From Phycisphaerae bacterium (GTDB taxonomy: Bacteria; Planctomycetota; Phycisphaerae; Sedimentisphaerales; Anaerobacaceae): a DNA stretch of 47,190 nt. The stretch lies in NCBI GenBank assembly GCA_012744475.1, contig JAAYBV010000010.1:1-47190 (forward strand). Reading direction: 5' to 3'. The position numbers and the translations under genes are program-made. Positions 7,731 to 16,996 of this stretch are shown here, one piece after another (position 1 is the first letter of the stretch; each line of letters begins with the position of its first letter). The notes under the pieces are model-generated. The model saw only the letters and a program-made list of their open reading frames with translations. It had not been told where the DNA came from and ran no database searches.

Positions 7731-9266
7731 ATGGCCGGCATGAGGGCAAAGCAATCGGCGGAAGTACGACTCCTGAGCGATGTGGCGAAGGCGTTTGCCG
7801 AGTCGCTGGACCTTGAGGAAACGCTCAAGAGCATCCTGAAATCGCTCGACACGCACCTGAAGCTGCGGCGGGGGACGATCACCCTGCTGGATCCGCAGAC
7901 CGAAACGCTGACGATCCGCGTCGCGCACGGGCTCAGCGAGAAGTCCAAAGGCCTCGGCAGCTACAAGGTTGGAGAGGGCATCACCGGGCGAGTCGTGCAA
8001 ACCGGCGAGGAGATCGTCGTAGCCGACATCTCTAAAGACCCGCGATTCCTCGGCAAGACGCAGGCGCGGAAGCCGGCGGATGGCACGCGTACGGCGTTCT
8101 TCTGTGTGCCGATCAAGCTCGACGGCCGGACGGTGGGCGCCCTGAGCGTGGACCGGCAGGCCCAGCGAACGGACAGCTTCGAAGCCAACGTGCGGCTGCT
8201 GAACATCCTCGCGGCAATGGTGGCCCAGGCGATCAAGCTCAACAAGCTGGTCGAGTCGGAGCGGAAGTTGCTGCGGGACGAGAACGTACGGCTGCGGCGC
8301 GAACTCAAGACGCGGTTTGACCTGCGCAACATGGTCGGGACCAGCAACGCCATGCAGGAGGTCTACCGCCTGATCGAGCAAGTGGCGGAGAGCTCCGCCA
8401 CCGTGCTGATCCGTGGCGAGAGCGGAACCGGCAAGGACCTCGTCGCCCACGCCGTTCACTACAGCAGTCTCCGCGCCGACAAGCCCTTCATCAAGGTCAA
8501 CTGCACCGCCATGCCCGAGACCCTGCTGGAGAGCGAGCTGTTCGGGCACGAGAAAGGCGCCTTTACCGGCGCGGTCGAACGCAAGCTCGGCCGCTTCGAG
8601 AGGGCCAACGGCGGGACGATCTTCCTCGACGAGATCGGCGATTTCCCGCCCAGCCTTCAGGTCAAGCTTCTTCGCGTCATTCAGTTCCGCGAGTTCGAGC
8701 GCGTCGGCGGCATCGAGACGATCAAGGCCAACGTCCGCATTATCGTCGCCACACACAAGAATCTCGAAGAGCTGATCACCGAAGACCTGTTTCGCGAGGA
8801 CCTTTACTATCGGATCAACGTCTTTCCGATCTATCTGCCGCCGCTGCGCGAGCGCAAGGACGACATCATGTTGTTGGCCGACCATTTTCTCGAACGGTTC
8901 GCGGCCGAGAACGGCAAGCACATCCTGCGGATCTCGACGCCCGCGATCGACATGCTGACGCATTACCATTGGCCGGGTAATATTCGCGAGTTGGAGAACT
9001 GCATCGAGCGGGCGGTCCTGCTGTGCGCGGACGATGTGATTCGCAGCGAGCACCTGCCCCCGTCGCTCCAGATGATCGACCGCACACAGGTCGTTGCCAA
9101 CCCCTCGCTGACCGAGATCATCGCCAACAAGGAGCGCGAGCTGATCGTCGATGCTCTCAAGAAGGCCGCCGGCAGCCAGCGCCATGCCGCCCAGGAGCTT
9201 GGCATTACCGAGCGCATCCTCGGCTACAAGATCAAGAAGTACGGCATCCACCCCAAGTACCTGTAG
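7731..9266 (+). CDS. NifA-like sigma-54-dependent activator (GAF + AAA+ + Fis HTH)
   Basis: This 511-residue enhancer-binding protein should open sigma-54 promoters by ATP hydrolysis. A GAF sensor occupies roughly residues 15-175 ('[19 protein letters not shown]', '[13 protein letters not shown]'). The AAA+ domain follows with Walker A 'GESGTGKD' near 228, the sigma-54 contact loop 'GAFTGA' near 276, and Walker B '[10 protein letters not shown]' near 295. A Fis-type HTH ends the protein ('[22 protein letters not shown]'). There is no receiver domain, so it is not a phospho-dependent NtrC; GAF input is typical of NifA. ATG 7731 starts just before the GAF domain; the frame stays open upstream into the repeat, which is not coding. 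Paired sites like those in its promoter also precede two sigma-54 promoters nearby, suggesting it controls ammonium uptake and assimilation. No nif genes are in view. Confidence 0.92.
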   Translation: MAGMRAKQSAEVRLLSDVAKAFAESLDLEETLKSILKSLDTHLKLRRGTITLLDPQTETLTIRVAHGLSEKSKGLGSYKVGEGITGRVVQTGEEIVVADISKDPRFLGKTQARKPADGTRTAFFCVPIKLDGRTVGALSVDRQAQRTDSFEANVRLLNILAAMVAQAIKLNKLVESERKLLRDENVRLRRELKTRFDLRNMVGTSNAMQEVYRLIEQVAESSATVLIRGESGTGKDLVAHAVHYSSLRADKPFIKVNCTAMPETLLESELFGHEKGAFTGAVERKLGRFERANGGTIFLDEIGDFPPSLQVKLLRVIQFREFERVGGIETIKANVRIIVATHKNLEELITEDLFREDLYYRINVFPIYLPPLRERKDDIMLLADHFLERFAAENGKHILRISTPAIDMLTHYHWPGNIRELENCIERAVLLCADDVIRSEHLPPSLQMIDRTQVVANPSLTEIIANKERELIVDALKKAAGSQRHAAQELGITERILGYKIKKYGIHPKYL

Positions 9267-9333
9267 CGGCTGGTGGTCTGCGATACGGATCTCGCGTACG
9301 CCGGAAAGAGCCGGAGCACGGGAGTCTCGCGCT

Positions 9334-10227
9334 TCAGCTTTCGTCCGGATTTCGTGCTTCGGGTTTCGAATCAGCTCGGCCGTAGCGGCCGTTGCCCGGC
9401 TCCAGGTGCAGCAACCGCCGCAGCTTCGCGGAAGTCATGAGCGGCCGTTCGTTCGCTTCTGCAATCAGGTGTACTCGGCGCAACAGGTCTGCGTTGCCGG
9501 CCAGCTTGCTGCGTTCTCGGTCATAGTAGATGTTGTCTTCGAGTCCCACGCGGACACCGCCGCCCATCGCAATCGCGACGGAATTGACGGGCAGTTGGTA
9601 GTCTCCGATGCCGGCCAGCGACCAGTACGAATCCGCCGGCAGGTCGCGGATCATGATTCCGGTGTGCAGCAGATCCGCCTGGGCGCACGCCACGTTGCCC
9701 AGCAGGAGGTTGAAGTAGAACGGCGGCGAGATGGCCCGCTTCTTCTGGAGGTAATGAGCGTAGTTGATCATCCCGGCGTCGAACGCCTCCAATTCCGGGA
9801 CGATCCCGCGGTCCTTCATCCGAGTAGCCAACGACAAGATTGTATCCGGGGCGTTGATGCTGGCCACCTTGTTGAAATTCAGCGAGCTGAGCGTCAGGCT
9901 GCCCATATCCGGCTTGACGTTGCCGTCGAGGCGGAGGACCTCGCCTCGCTGCGTCAGGTCCTTGAAATTGCGTCCGCTGGTGGAGACGCAGATAATCAGG
10001 TCGCCGGCGAACGACCGGATGGCGGCGATGATCTTCTCGTAGACCTCGGCACGGTACGTCGGCTCCCCGGTGGCCTCGTCCCGTGCGTGCAGATGCACCA
10101 TTGTGATGCCGATCTCGACGGCGCGGTGCACGTCCTCGACGATTTCCTGAACGCTGACCGGGACGTGCGGCGTCATCGCCTTGGTGGGGATCATTCCCGT
10201 CGGCGTGAAGTTGACAATCAAATCCAT
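9334..10227 (-). CDS. BKACE-family enzyme (beta-keto acid cleavage)
   Basis: This 297-residue protein belongs to the family of 3-keto-5-aminohexanoate cleavage enzymes, Zn-dependent TIM barrels that condense a beta-keto acid with acetyl-CoA and release acetoacetate. Visible signatures are 'VNFTPTGMIPTKAMTPHVPV' at the N-terminus, the metal-binding 'MVHLHARDEATGEPTY', 'SGR', 'PELEAFDAGM' and 'AMGGGVRVGLEDNIYYDR'. ATG 10227 is preferred because AAGGA lies about 9 bases upstream and the family begins here; an upstream in-frame extension has no family match. The C-terminal 20 residues are low-complexity and may run past the conserved domain. BKACE members act on many keto acids, so the substrate is open. 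Confidence 0.88.
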   Translation of the reverse strand: MDLIVNFTPTGMIPTKAMTPHVPVSVQEIVEDVHRAVEIGITMVHLHARDEATGEPTYRAEVYEKIIAAIRSFAGDLIICVSTSGRNFKDLTQRGEVLRLDGNVKPDMGSLTLSSLNFNKVASINAPDTILSLATRMKDRGIVPELEAFDAGMINYAHYLQKKRAISPPFYFNLLLGNVACAQADLLHTGIMIRDLPADSYWSLAGIGDYQLPVNSVAIAMGGGVRVGLEDNIYYDRERSKLAGNADLLRRVHLIAEANERPLMTSAKLRRLLHLEPGNGRYGRADSKPEARNPDES

Positions 10228-10644
10228 AAGCTCGTTCCTTGTGGACGGTTGCGCCGGAAACCACGGGCGCGAACCGCCGGGCGAGCGGCGCAAATGACGT
10301 TGTCGCTCGTACCGAACAGGCCGTCGGAGCCGCGTACGTTCACGCTGTCGTTGCCGGCCGCATTTCGCCGCAGACGGCTCGGACGAATCTCCTGAATCGT
10401 CTGCGGCGACTGACATACTGCTGCATCCATCTCCACTATTCATCGGATAAGCCGGCGCCAAAACTCCGCAGAAAAATCGAAAGTCCTGCGGAGCCTCTCG
10501 GCGGTCTTCGCGATCAGGCGCGTTTCGAAGCCGCGTCTGGTCCGATTGGGGAGAGATAGCGAGGGCAGGGCCCTGGCGGGCGCCCTGCCCTCGATGTGGG
10601 ACTTGATTGCCTTGCTTTGGGCGTTGCCTGCGCCCGATCCGGTT
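10228..10644. other. Intergenic stretch between two minus-strand genes
   Basis: This 417-base stretch should hold the promoter of the BKACE gene and the 3' end of the LamG transcript. A 12-bp stem at 10560-10593 is described separately. No recognisable coding frame or RNA gene is seen. Confidence 0.4.
10560..10593 (-). terminator. Hairpin at the 3' end of the LamG gene
   Basis: CGAGGGCAGGGC at 10560-10571 pairs perfectly with GCCCTGCCCTCG at 10582-10593. It lies about 50 bases past the stop codon at 10645. No T-run follows on the minus strand, so it is a strong hairpin but not a textbook intrinsic terminator. Confidence 0.5.
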
Positions 10645-13596
10645 TCAGAACCCCTTGTAGATCGGTCCCGGACGGTCCACGAGGCCGGCGACCTCCGCCA
10701 TGCTCAGGGCGCGGTTGTAGATGCGGACCTCGTCGATCCGGCCGTTCATGTACTCGGTCCCCGAGCAGTTGCCGATACGAAGCTCCTGGTCGGGCTTCAT
10801 GAACAGTGGCGTGCCGCTGAAGGCCACGGTCGCCGAAAGCACGCCGTCCAGATACAGGCCGGCGGTGTCGGTCGCATCATCCACCGCGTAGGCGATGTGA
10901 TGCCACTCGTTCAGACCCACAACACCGCCATGCGCTGCATCGATATCGACGCTCGTATTGAGCCAGACGCTGCCATCGCCGATGTCGCCGTGGACGCGCG
11001 TCGCTTCGACTTTCACGTCGAACGTGTTGTCGCTGTTGAATCGCGTTCCAAGGATCGCGCGTAACGCGTCCAGATCATTTGCGTTGATCCAGGCGGCGAC
11101 GGTAAACGAGTTCATGGCGAAGTCCGCCGAATAGGGCACGGATACGTATTGCGGAACCGTGGCGTTGCTGGCCAGATCGAGGGCCTGGCCCTCGAAGCCC
11201 GGCACGAAGTCGGGCGTTCCGGAAATGGTCCCATGGTGGCCGCCCGCGGCATCGCTGGCGTCCCCGTCGAGCGGATAGTAGGCGACCAGGCTCGCATCGT
11301 CCGGCTGGACCGGCTCGATCAGCTCACTGGCGTAGGGATAGACGCGGATGTTGTCGATCAGAAGCATCCCCGATGCGCCGGCGCCTTCGATGCCGATTGT
11401 CAGCGTGGTCACGTTCCGCACGTTCAGCCCTGTCAGATCGATCGCCCAGGGAATCCACGCCGCGATCTTCAGGTCCTCGGCCGAGCCGCCGTAAGAAACC
11501 TTCGTGCCGTTGATCTTGACGTAGAGCTGTCCACCGCTGTTGGCGGGGGCGCCGAAGAAGACCAGCGACAGGCTCTGTATCCCGTAGCCGGACCAATCCT
11601 GCGGCTCGTCGAACGAACGCTCCGCCTCGGAGGTCGTGGCGCCGTTGGTGTTCTCATAGGCCAGCGGCATGGATTGCTTGCCGCTGTGGGCCAGCGTCGT
11701 CTCGGCGAACGGGGCATTGAGATAACCGACGGTCGAGCCAGTGTCATTGACCCACCCGTCGAGCCACGTGTCGTAAATATGATTGTTGGTGTCGTTGTAG
11801 GTCTCGAAATCATCGACAACGATGGATTCAGCGACGGAGAATGTCCAGACCTCGCTGCTCCAGACGGCGGGTTCCTCGACGTCGTTGATCTCGTCCACCT
11901 TCCAATAGTAGGTATGGCCCAGTTCGAGAGCGGCGTCGTAGCTGGGCTGCGAAACGGTCTCGGCGGCGGCAGTGCCGTCGATTACGGCCTGCTCATCGGT
12001 GCTCACGTACACATTATGCTGTTCGGCCTCACGTCCCGGCCGCCACCTCAGGGTGGTCGCGGGATGCACATTCGTCGTGCCGGAAGCCGGCTGCGGCTGG
12101 CGCGCGAACGCGGGAACGTGCAGGAAGCGAACCTCGCTGAGGCCGTACTGGCCCATTGTGCCCCAACCGCTGTTGACGGTCAGACGGACATACTTGGCCG
12201 CCACGCCCGCCAGGTCTATGGTGGTATTGGCGGTGTAGGTGTCGGTGGTTGTTGCCTGAGCCAGCTCCACGTCGCCCAGAGCAGTCCAACCAGTCCCGTC
12301 GGTCGAGTGCTCGACTGTGACATTCTTGAGTCCGAAGCCGAGAATCTTCTCGAATTGCACGTTGTAGTTCCAGACCAGCATCTGGTGGAGCCGCAGAACA
12401 CGCTCGAACTCGTACTGGATGGACAGGGCCGTGTCCGCCGGGGCGCCAGCCAGCCACATATCGGTGCTCTCGGTCGAGTGCTGATCGGCTGCGTTGAGTC
12501 CGGAGCCGTTGACGGTGTTCTCCGGGCCGGCGCCGGCCTCAGAGACGCCGTTGCTCGTGGCGATGATGTTCTGGACGGCATAGGCGTACGGCTCGACCGT
12601 GAAGCTCCAGACGTTGCCGGGGAAGACCGTGTAGTCGGGCGCTCCGTTGACTTCGTCGACACGCCAGTAGTAGGTTTGGCCCAGTTTCAGCCGACCCGGG
12701 TCGTAGCTGTCGGCGGTCTGGCCGTGACTGACGAGCACGCCCAGCGGATTGGCGACCGTCGCGGCACTGACATCGTCCCGAGAGGTGCCGAGGTAGATAT
12801 CGTGGGTGGCCGCCGAAATACCAGGTGTCCAGCTCAGTGTCGTGTCACGCGACACATCGGTTGCTCCATCTTCCGGGTTGGGAAACGAGGCCAGAAGCGT
12901 GGCGAACTCCTGGTTCGTCAGGCCATAGAGGTGCCATGACTGGTTGAACAGATCCTGCGTCACCGTGATTACCAGATCTTCGCCGGCGACCGCGGTGAAC
13001 TCGTAGTTGATGTAGTAGGCGTCGTTGTCGTTGGGCATTCCCACGGTCGTCGCATCGTCCTCATTGATTGTTTCGGTGGCATCGGAAATCGGACCTGCGC
13101 CGTCAGGATCGAATTCGAAGATCACCGTACGCTGGTTATTCGCCGCCCACTGGCGGGTATAGATCCGAGTGTGGTACGTATACCCCGCGGTGAGCCCGCT
13201 GAGCGTCCACGTCGTCGTCCCATCGATGGCGTTATCGCCGTTGTAATACATGTCCGTCAGCAGGTCCGCCAGGCCGCCGGAGACGTTGTGATCGGCGTTT
13301 CCGGCATGATCGTAGAGATATCCGGAGGAGACCTCTCTGTTGAAGTTCAGCGTGCCATTGGCCGCTGCGTTATAAGCATCGAACTGAACCCCATTGATCA
13401 AGGCGCCCGGGGTGCCGGTCCCAAAATCCAGTTTGTGGGTGTAGGTGTTGTCGGCGCTTATACCGCAATCAGCGTCCCCCGTGATCTTGACATAGCTGAT
13501 GCTCCCGGCATCTGCCGCGGTGGCCGCGAAACCGAGGATGACCATCGCCACGGCTGCGAGAGCTAATCCAATTGCAGGGCGATTGTTTGTAGACAT
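10645..13596 (-). CDS. Large secreted LamG/discoidin-type carbohydrate-binding protein
   Basis: This 983-residue exported protein begins with a clear signal peptide (hydrophobic 'IGLALAAVAMVILGF', cleavage near 'ADAG'). A beta-rich N-terminal domain comes first, then two fibronectin-III-like modules that each end in 'TYYWRVDEVNG' or 'TYYWKVDEIND'. Between them is a discoidin (F5/8 type C) domain ('STDGTGWTALGDVEL', 'AKYVRLTVNSGWG'). A jelly-roll module follows ('VVDDFETYND', 'LLIDNIRVYPYA'). The C-terminal LamG/concanavalin domain reads 'LVAYYPLDGDASDAAGGHHG' through 'GRIDEVRIYNRALSMAEV'. No enzyme domain is visible, so it probably binds polysaccharide outside the cell. GGAGG lies 7 bases before ATG. 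Such multi-module proteins are abundant in Phycisphaerae. Confidence 0.88.
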   Translation of the reverse strand: MSTNNRPAIGLALAAVAMVILGFAATAADAGSISYVKITGDADCGISADNTYTHKLDFGTGTPGALINGVQFDAYNAAANGTLNFNREVSSGYLYDHAGNADHNVSGGLADLLTDMYYNGDNAIDGTTTWTLSGLTAGYTYHTRIYTRQWAANNQRTVIFEFDPDGAGPISDATETINEDDATTVGMPNDNDAYYINYEFTAVAGEDLVITVTQDLFNQSWHLYGLTNQEFATLLASFPNPEDGATDVSRDTTLSWTPGISAATHDIYLGTSRDDVSAATVANPLGVLVSHGQTADSYDPGRLKLGQTYYWRVDEVNGAPDYTVFPGNVWSFTVEPYAYAVQNIIATSNGVSEAGAGPENTVNGSGLNAADQHSTESTDMWLAGAPADTALSIQYEFERVLRLHQMLVWNYNVQFEKILGFGLKNVTVEHSTDGTGWTALGDVELAQATTTDTYTANTTIDLAGVAAKYVRLTVNSGWGTMGQYGLSEVRFLHVPAFARQPQPASGTTNVHPATTLRWRPGREAEQHNVYVSTDEQAVIDGTAAAETVSQPSYDAALELGHTYYWKVDEINDVEEPAVWSSEVWTFSVAESIVVDDFETYNDTNNHIYDTWLDGWVNDTGSTVGYLNAPFAETTLAHSGKQSMPLAYENTNGATTSEAERSFDEPQDWSGYGIQSLSLVFFGAPANSGGQLYVKINGTKVSYGGSAEDLKIAAWIPWAIDLTGLNVRNVTTLTIGIEGAGASGMLLIDNIRVYPYASELIEPVQPDDASLVAYYPLDGDASDAAGGHHGTISGTPDFVPGFEGQALDLASNATVPQYVSVPYSADFAMNSFTVAAWINANDLDALRAILGTRFNSDNTFDVKVEATRVHGDIGDGSVWLNTSVDIDAAHGGVVGLNEWHHIAYAVDDATDTAGLYLDGVLSATVAFSGTPLFMKPDQELRIGNCSGTEYMNGRIDEVRIYNRALSMAEVAGLVDRPGPIYKGF

Positions 13597-13853
13597 GGCA
13601 ATTCCTCCAGATCACATCAAAGTTAACATTCTGCAATCGTGCACGATCCCATGGCGGCACGCCGGCCGATTGCCTGCTTTCCCTGTGAAACGTCCTCCGT
13701 TTGCGCCACTGCCGTCCGTGACGGTGTCTTTCTCGGGTCCATTGTCCCCTGTCTGCCATAGTATCGTCCGTTCGGGGCGGATGCAATAGAACGAACTTTA
13801 GTTCCCGGGCGTCGGGCTTGTGGTGGCCGGGGGGGAGAGAGAGCTGGCTTGGA

Positions 13854-13895
13854 TACAAAAATGTAGTCGTGTGGAATACGGTCTACATTTATGTA
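13854..13895. promoter_or_regulatory. Paired upstream activator sites for the porin-amtB-glnB operon
   Basis: TACAAAAATGTA at 13854-13865 and TACATTTATGTA at 13884-13895 face each other, 30 bp centre to centre. They end 91 bases before the sigma-54 promoter at 13987, the distance expected for an enhancer. The same arrangement recurs at 16838-16880. Confidence 0.8.
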
Positions 13896-13986
13896 CATCC
13901 GCTGGTACCGGGCATTCCGGTGCGCGGTTCTTGTATCTTGTTGCGGATGAGGCGGTTACGTGCATTCCAGTCGTGGTGTCGACGGC

Positions 13987-14001
13987 TGGCACGGTGCTTG
14001 C
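13987..14001 (+). promoter_or_regulatory. Sigma-54 promoter of the porin-amtB-glnB operon
   Basis: TGGCACGGTGCTTGC is a perfect match to the sigma-54 consensus, with the -24 GG at 13988-13989 and the -12 GC at 14000-14001 separated by exactly ten bases. Transcription should start near 14013, about 90 bases before the ATG at 14104. Confidence 0.93.
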
Positions 14002-14103
14002 GTTGGACAGAGAGATCATCATCGATAGTCCATGGATCAAGCGTAATGGCGCGAGTGACATTCAGTGATGGCAACCGCAACCGGAAGCAGGAGAGAAGAA
14101 GAG

Positions 14104-14859
14104 ATGAGCAAGTCCAAGGCGGCATGGTGTGCGGCAACCCTGATTCTGGGCCTCCATACGGCCGGTTTCGCCGAGGGCGACGTGACGGTCGGCGTCGGAG
14201 CCGATCTTTTCAGCAAGTACGTCTGGCGCGGCCAGAACCTCGTGGACGATTGGGTGTTCCAGCCCAGCGTCAGCGCCGGCTACAAGGGCCTGACCGGTTC
14301 GATCTGGGGCAATCTCGATCTGACGGGCGATTTCGTGGACGACGGGGAATTCAACGAGGTGGATTACGCCATCGACTATAGCAACGACTTTCCCGGCCAG
14401 GAGACGCTCGGCTATTCGGTGGGCGTGATCTACTACGATTTCCCCAACACGCCGTGGGAGGCGACGAGCGAATTCTACGGCGGGCTGTCCGTCGATGCGC
14501 CGCTCCGTCCGGCGGTGAAATGGTTCTACGATTTCGACGAGGCCGACGGCAGCTACCTCCTGTTCTCGATCGGACACACGGTCGAGAAGATCGCCTCCTG
14601 GCGCGAAGGGCGCTCCTGCGTTCTCGTCCTGAGTGCCAGTCTGGGCTATGGGACGGACAACTACGACGAGTTCTATTTCGGCGTCGATGACGCGGCGCTG
14701 AACGACGTGACGCTCTCGGCTGGGGTGCCGTTCACGTTCGGCTCGCTGACGGTCAAGCCGAGCGTCGCTTACTCTATGATGATCGACGACGACATCCGCC
14801 GAGCTACCGGCGAGAGTGACAGTCTCTGGGCGGGCGTCGGACTGTCGTACAGCTTCTGA
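14104..14859 (+). CDS. TorF-family putative porin (Gcw_chp type)
   Basis: This 251-residue outer-membrane beta-barrel has a signal peptide ('AAWCAATLILGLHTAGFA'), then the family signature 'DLFSKYVWRGQNL', alternating short strands ('AGYKGLTGSIWGNLDLTG', 'VDYAIDYS') and a C-terminal 'VGLSYSF' ending in Phe, the usual barrel-insertion signal. In many proteobacteria this family sits beside PII and ammonium-transporter genes, and the order here is the same: porin, amtB, glnB. A role in passing small nitrogen solutes across the outer membrane under nitrogen limitation is plausible but unproven. ATG 14104 is chosen for AGGAG upstream and the signal peptide; an earlier in-frame start at 14065 would place 13 odd residues before it. 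Confidence 0.87.
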   Translation: MSKSKAAWCAATLILGLHTAGFAEGDVTVGVGADLFSKYVWRGQNLVDDWVFQPSVSAGYKGLTGSIWGNLDLTGDFVDDGEFNEVDYAIDYSNDFPGQETLGYSVGVIYYDFPNTPWEATSEFYGGLSVDAPLRPAVKWFYDFDEADGSYLLFSIGHTVEKIASWREGRSCVLVLSASLGYGTDNYDEFYFGVDDAALNDVTLSAGVPFTFGSLTVKPSVAYSMMIDDDIRRATGESDSLWAGVGLSYSF

Positions 14860-14991
14860 CCCGATAGGAGATTCCCGGCGGCCGACGTGGCGCGCCCCCG
14901 GGGTGGTGGGCTCTCGCCGGAGAGCGACAAGAACGTGGACTATGTCCCGCGCCGCGTCGGCGCGGTGTCTGGCTGATGAAGGGTGGAAATG

Positions 14992-16293
14992 ATGGATCCA
15001 AATGTGAGAGTCATTGTGGACACGATGTGGGTGCTGATCACGGCGATGCTGGTGTTCTTCATGAACCTGGGTTTTGCCGCCGTGGAGTCCGGGTTCGCCC
15101 GTGCGAAGAACTGCGTGAACATCATGTCGAAGAACTTCATTGTATTCGCGGTCTCGTCGCTGGGCTTCCTGATCCTGGGCTGGGGCCTGATGTTCGGTGA
15201 TGGCAATGGCTGGATCGGCCTCACGGGTCTGTTCTTTGCCAGCGGCGCCGACAACTCCCCGGCCATCGGCGAGGTGTATCAGGGCGTGTACTCGGCGATC
15301 TCCTGGACCGGCGTTCCGCTGTGGGCGAAGTTCTTCTTCCAACTGGTGTTCTGCGGGACGGCGGCGACGATTGTCTCCGGTGCAGTGGCCGAGCGGGTCA
15401 AGTACATCGCGTTCATCCTCTTCTCGTTCGTGATGGCCATGTTCATCTACCCGGTGGTGGGCCACTGGGTCTGGGGCGGCGGCTGGCTCGCGAAGTTGGG
15501 CATGTTCGACTTCGCCGGCTCGACGGTCGTCCACAGCGTGGGCGGCTGGGCGGCCCTGGCCGGCGCGGTCATTCTGGGTCCGCGCATCGGCCGGTTCGAC
15601 AATGGGGATATCAAGGCCATCCCGGGTCACAACCTGTCGCTGGCAACGCTGGGCACCTTCGTGCTGTGGTTCGGATGGTTCGGGTTCAATCCCGGTTCGA
15701 CCATGGCCGCCGATCCCGGCGCGATCAGCCACGTGGCGGTGACGACGAACATGGCGGCGGCCGCCGCGATCATGAGTGCGACGATGACCTCCTGGATCCT
15801 GATGGGCAAACCCGATCTGGGCATGACCCTGAACGGGTGTCTGGCCGGCCTGGTGGCGATCACGGCGCCGTGTGCCTTCGTAGGCGCGGGTAGCGCGATT
15901 CTCATCGGCCTGATCGCCGGCGTGCTGGTCGTTGTGTCGGTGATGATGTTCGATCGGCTGCGCGTCGACGATCCGGTCGGGGCGCTGTCCGTGCATCTGG
16001 TCAACGGTGTGTTCGGGACCCTTGCGGTCGGGCTGTTCGCCCAGGACAAGATCGCCGGCACGGCGACCGGCAACGGCCTGTTCTTCGGTGGCGGCTTCAA
16101 GCTCCTTGGCGCACAACTGGCGGCTGTCGGCTCCGTCGCGGTCTTCGTGTTCGCGGCCGCAGCGGCGACCTGGCTGGTCCTCAAGGCGGTCATGGGCGTC
16201 CGGGTCTCGCGCGAGGAAGAGTTGCGCGGTTTGGATATCGGCGAGCACGGAAACGAGGCCTATGCCGGCTTCCAGGTGTTCACCACCGCCTGA
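14992..16293 (+). CDS. amtB: Ammonium transporter AmtB
   Basis: This channel of about 433 residues conducts ammonium/ammonia through the inner membrane and is gated by PII. Family features are '[19 protein letters not shown]' in the first helices, '[20 protein letters not shown]', the two pore histidines in '[14 protein letters not shown]' and '[15 protein letters not shown]', and '[12 protein letters not shown]'. About eleven hydrophobic helices span the chain. The short cytoplasmic tail ends '[12 protein letters not shown]', as in family members whose tail meets PII. GTG 14983, ATG 14989 and ATG 14992 are all possible; AAGGGTGG upstream best fits the last. Co-transcription with glnB, 62 bases downstream, supports the classic Amt-PII pairing. 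Confidence 0.95.
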   Translation: MDPNVRVIVDTMWVLITAMLVFFMNLGFAAVESGFARAKNCVNIMSKNFIVFAVSSLGFLILGWGLMFGDGNGWIGLTGLFFASGADNSPAIGEVYQGVYSAISWTGVPLWAKFFFQLVFCGTAATIVSGAVAERVKYIAFILFSFVMAMFIYPVVGHWVWGGGWLAKLGMFDFAGSTVVHSVGGWAALAGAVILGPRIGRFDNGDIKAIPGHNLSLATLGTFVLWFGWFGFNPGSTMAADPGAISHVAVTTNMAAAAAIMSATMTSWILMGKPDLGMTLNGCLAGLVAITAPCAFVGAGSAILIGLIAGVLVVVSVMMFDRLRVDDPVGALSVHLVNGVFGTLAVGLFAQDKIAGTATGNGLFFGGGFKLLGAQLAAVGSVAVFVFAAAAATWLVLKAVMGVRVSREEELRGLDIGEHGNEAYAGFQVFTTA

Positions 16294-16354
16294 CGGACCA
16301 GAGCAAATCCCGGAGAATCCAGGGGCGACAAGCCCGATTCAGGAGAGTAGGAAC

Positions 16355-16696
16355 ATGAAACTGATCATCGCATACATTCAGCCGCACAAACTCAACGACG
16401 TGAAACAGGCCCTGTACAAAGCCGAGGTCTACAAGATGTCCGTGACGAACTCGCTGGGTTGTGGCCAGCAGAAGGGATATCACGAGAGCTACCGTGGGGT
16501 CCAGTTTGAGGTTAACCTTCTCAAGAAGGTCCGGCTCGAGATCGGAGTCAACGAGGACTTCGTCGAACGGACGATCGAGGCGATTATCGCCGGGGCGCGA
16601 ACCGGGCAAATCGGCGATGGGAAGATCTTCGTGCTGGACCTGCCCGAGTGCATCCGCATTCGCACAGGACAACGCGGCGGCGAAGCCATCGGATAG
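16355..16696 (+). CDS. glnB: PII nitrogen regulatory protein, lacking Tyr51
   Basis: This 113-residue trimeric signal protein binds ATP/ADP and 2-oxoglutarate and would block AmtB. Conserved parts are '[20 protein letters not shown]', the T-loop '[18 protein letters not shown]', 'KVRLEIGV' and the C-loop '[17 protein letters not shown]'. Counting residues against the E. coli protein, Tyr46 is kept (HESY) but the uridylylation residue Tyr51 is Phe, and position 49 is Val. Regulation by GlnD uridylylation at this site is therefore not possible; effector binding alone may work. AGGAG lies upstream of ATG 16355. It is the last gene of the sigma-54 operon, followed by a terminator hairpin at 16785. 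Confidence 0.95.
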   Translation: MKLIIAYIQPHKLNDVKQALYKAEVYKMSVTNSLGCGQQKGYHESYRGVQFEVNLLKKVRLEIGVNEDFVERTIEAIIAGARTGQIGDGKIFVLDLPECIRIRTGQRGGEAIG

Positions 16697-16784
16697 CCGT
16701 CACGCGCAGGCAGAGGGCGGCCGAAAAAGGCAGACCTGAGCCACGCGCCATCATCGTCTGTGCCCACTCCTGTGGGCCGGCGAT

Positions 16785-16819
16785 TCGAGCCTCGTCCGCC
16801 CGGGCGAGGCTCGATCTTT
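16785..16819 (+). terminator. Terminator hairpin after glnB
   Basis: TCGAGCCTCG at 16785-16794 pairs perfectly with CGAGGCTCGA at 16805-16814, followed by 'TCTTT'. It ends the porin-amtB-glnB transcript just before the next activator sites. Confidence 0.65.
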
Positions 16820-16837
16820 GCCGGGCGGATCATGCGC

Positions 16838-16880
16838 TACAATTTTGTAGGCCACCTGGGGATCGGTCGACATAAATGTA
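16838..16880. promoter_or_regulatory. Paired upstream activator sites for the glutamine synthetase promoter
   Basis: TACAATTTTGTA at 16838-16849 and GACATAAATGTA at 16869-16880 lie 31 bp centre to centre. They end 90 bases before the sigma-54 promoter at 16971, almost the same geometry as at 13854-13895. Confidence 0.8.
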
Positions 16881-16970
16881 GTTTGTCGCAAGGCGGCCGG
16901 CGCGAGTCAATGGACTGTAAGATGTTGTCTTATCCAAGGTTGTGTATACGAATTCCGCATCCGGTCGAAT

Positions 16971-16986
16971 TGGCACGCAAGTTGCT
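16971..16986 (+). promoter_or_regulatory. Sigma-54 promoter upstream of glutamine synthetase III
   Basis: TGGCACGCAAGTTGCT matches the sigma-54 consensus perfectly, with GG at 16972-16973 and GC at 16984-16985 ten bases apart. Transcription should begin near 16997, leaving about 470 bases before the coding start at 17466. Confidence 0.93.
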
Positions 16987-16996
16987 AAAGAGTATG

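Noticed and set aside
7783-7798. Possible sigma-54 box TGGCGAAGGCGTTTGC
   Set aside because: The GG and GC are eleven bases apart, not ten, and the site lies inside the GAF-domain coding sequence.
7692-9251. A 519-codon minus-strand frame opposite the NifA-like gene
   Set aside because: It mirrors the AAA+ gene codon by codon and looks like no protein family.
14062-16248. A 728-codon open frame on the minus strand opposite the porin and amtB genes
   Set aside because: It is an artefact of GC-rich codons; the protein is low-complexity and rich in His, Arg and Asp, while the opposite strand encodes clear porin and AmtB.
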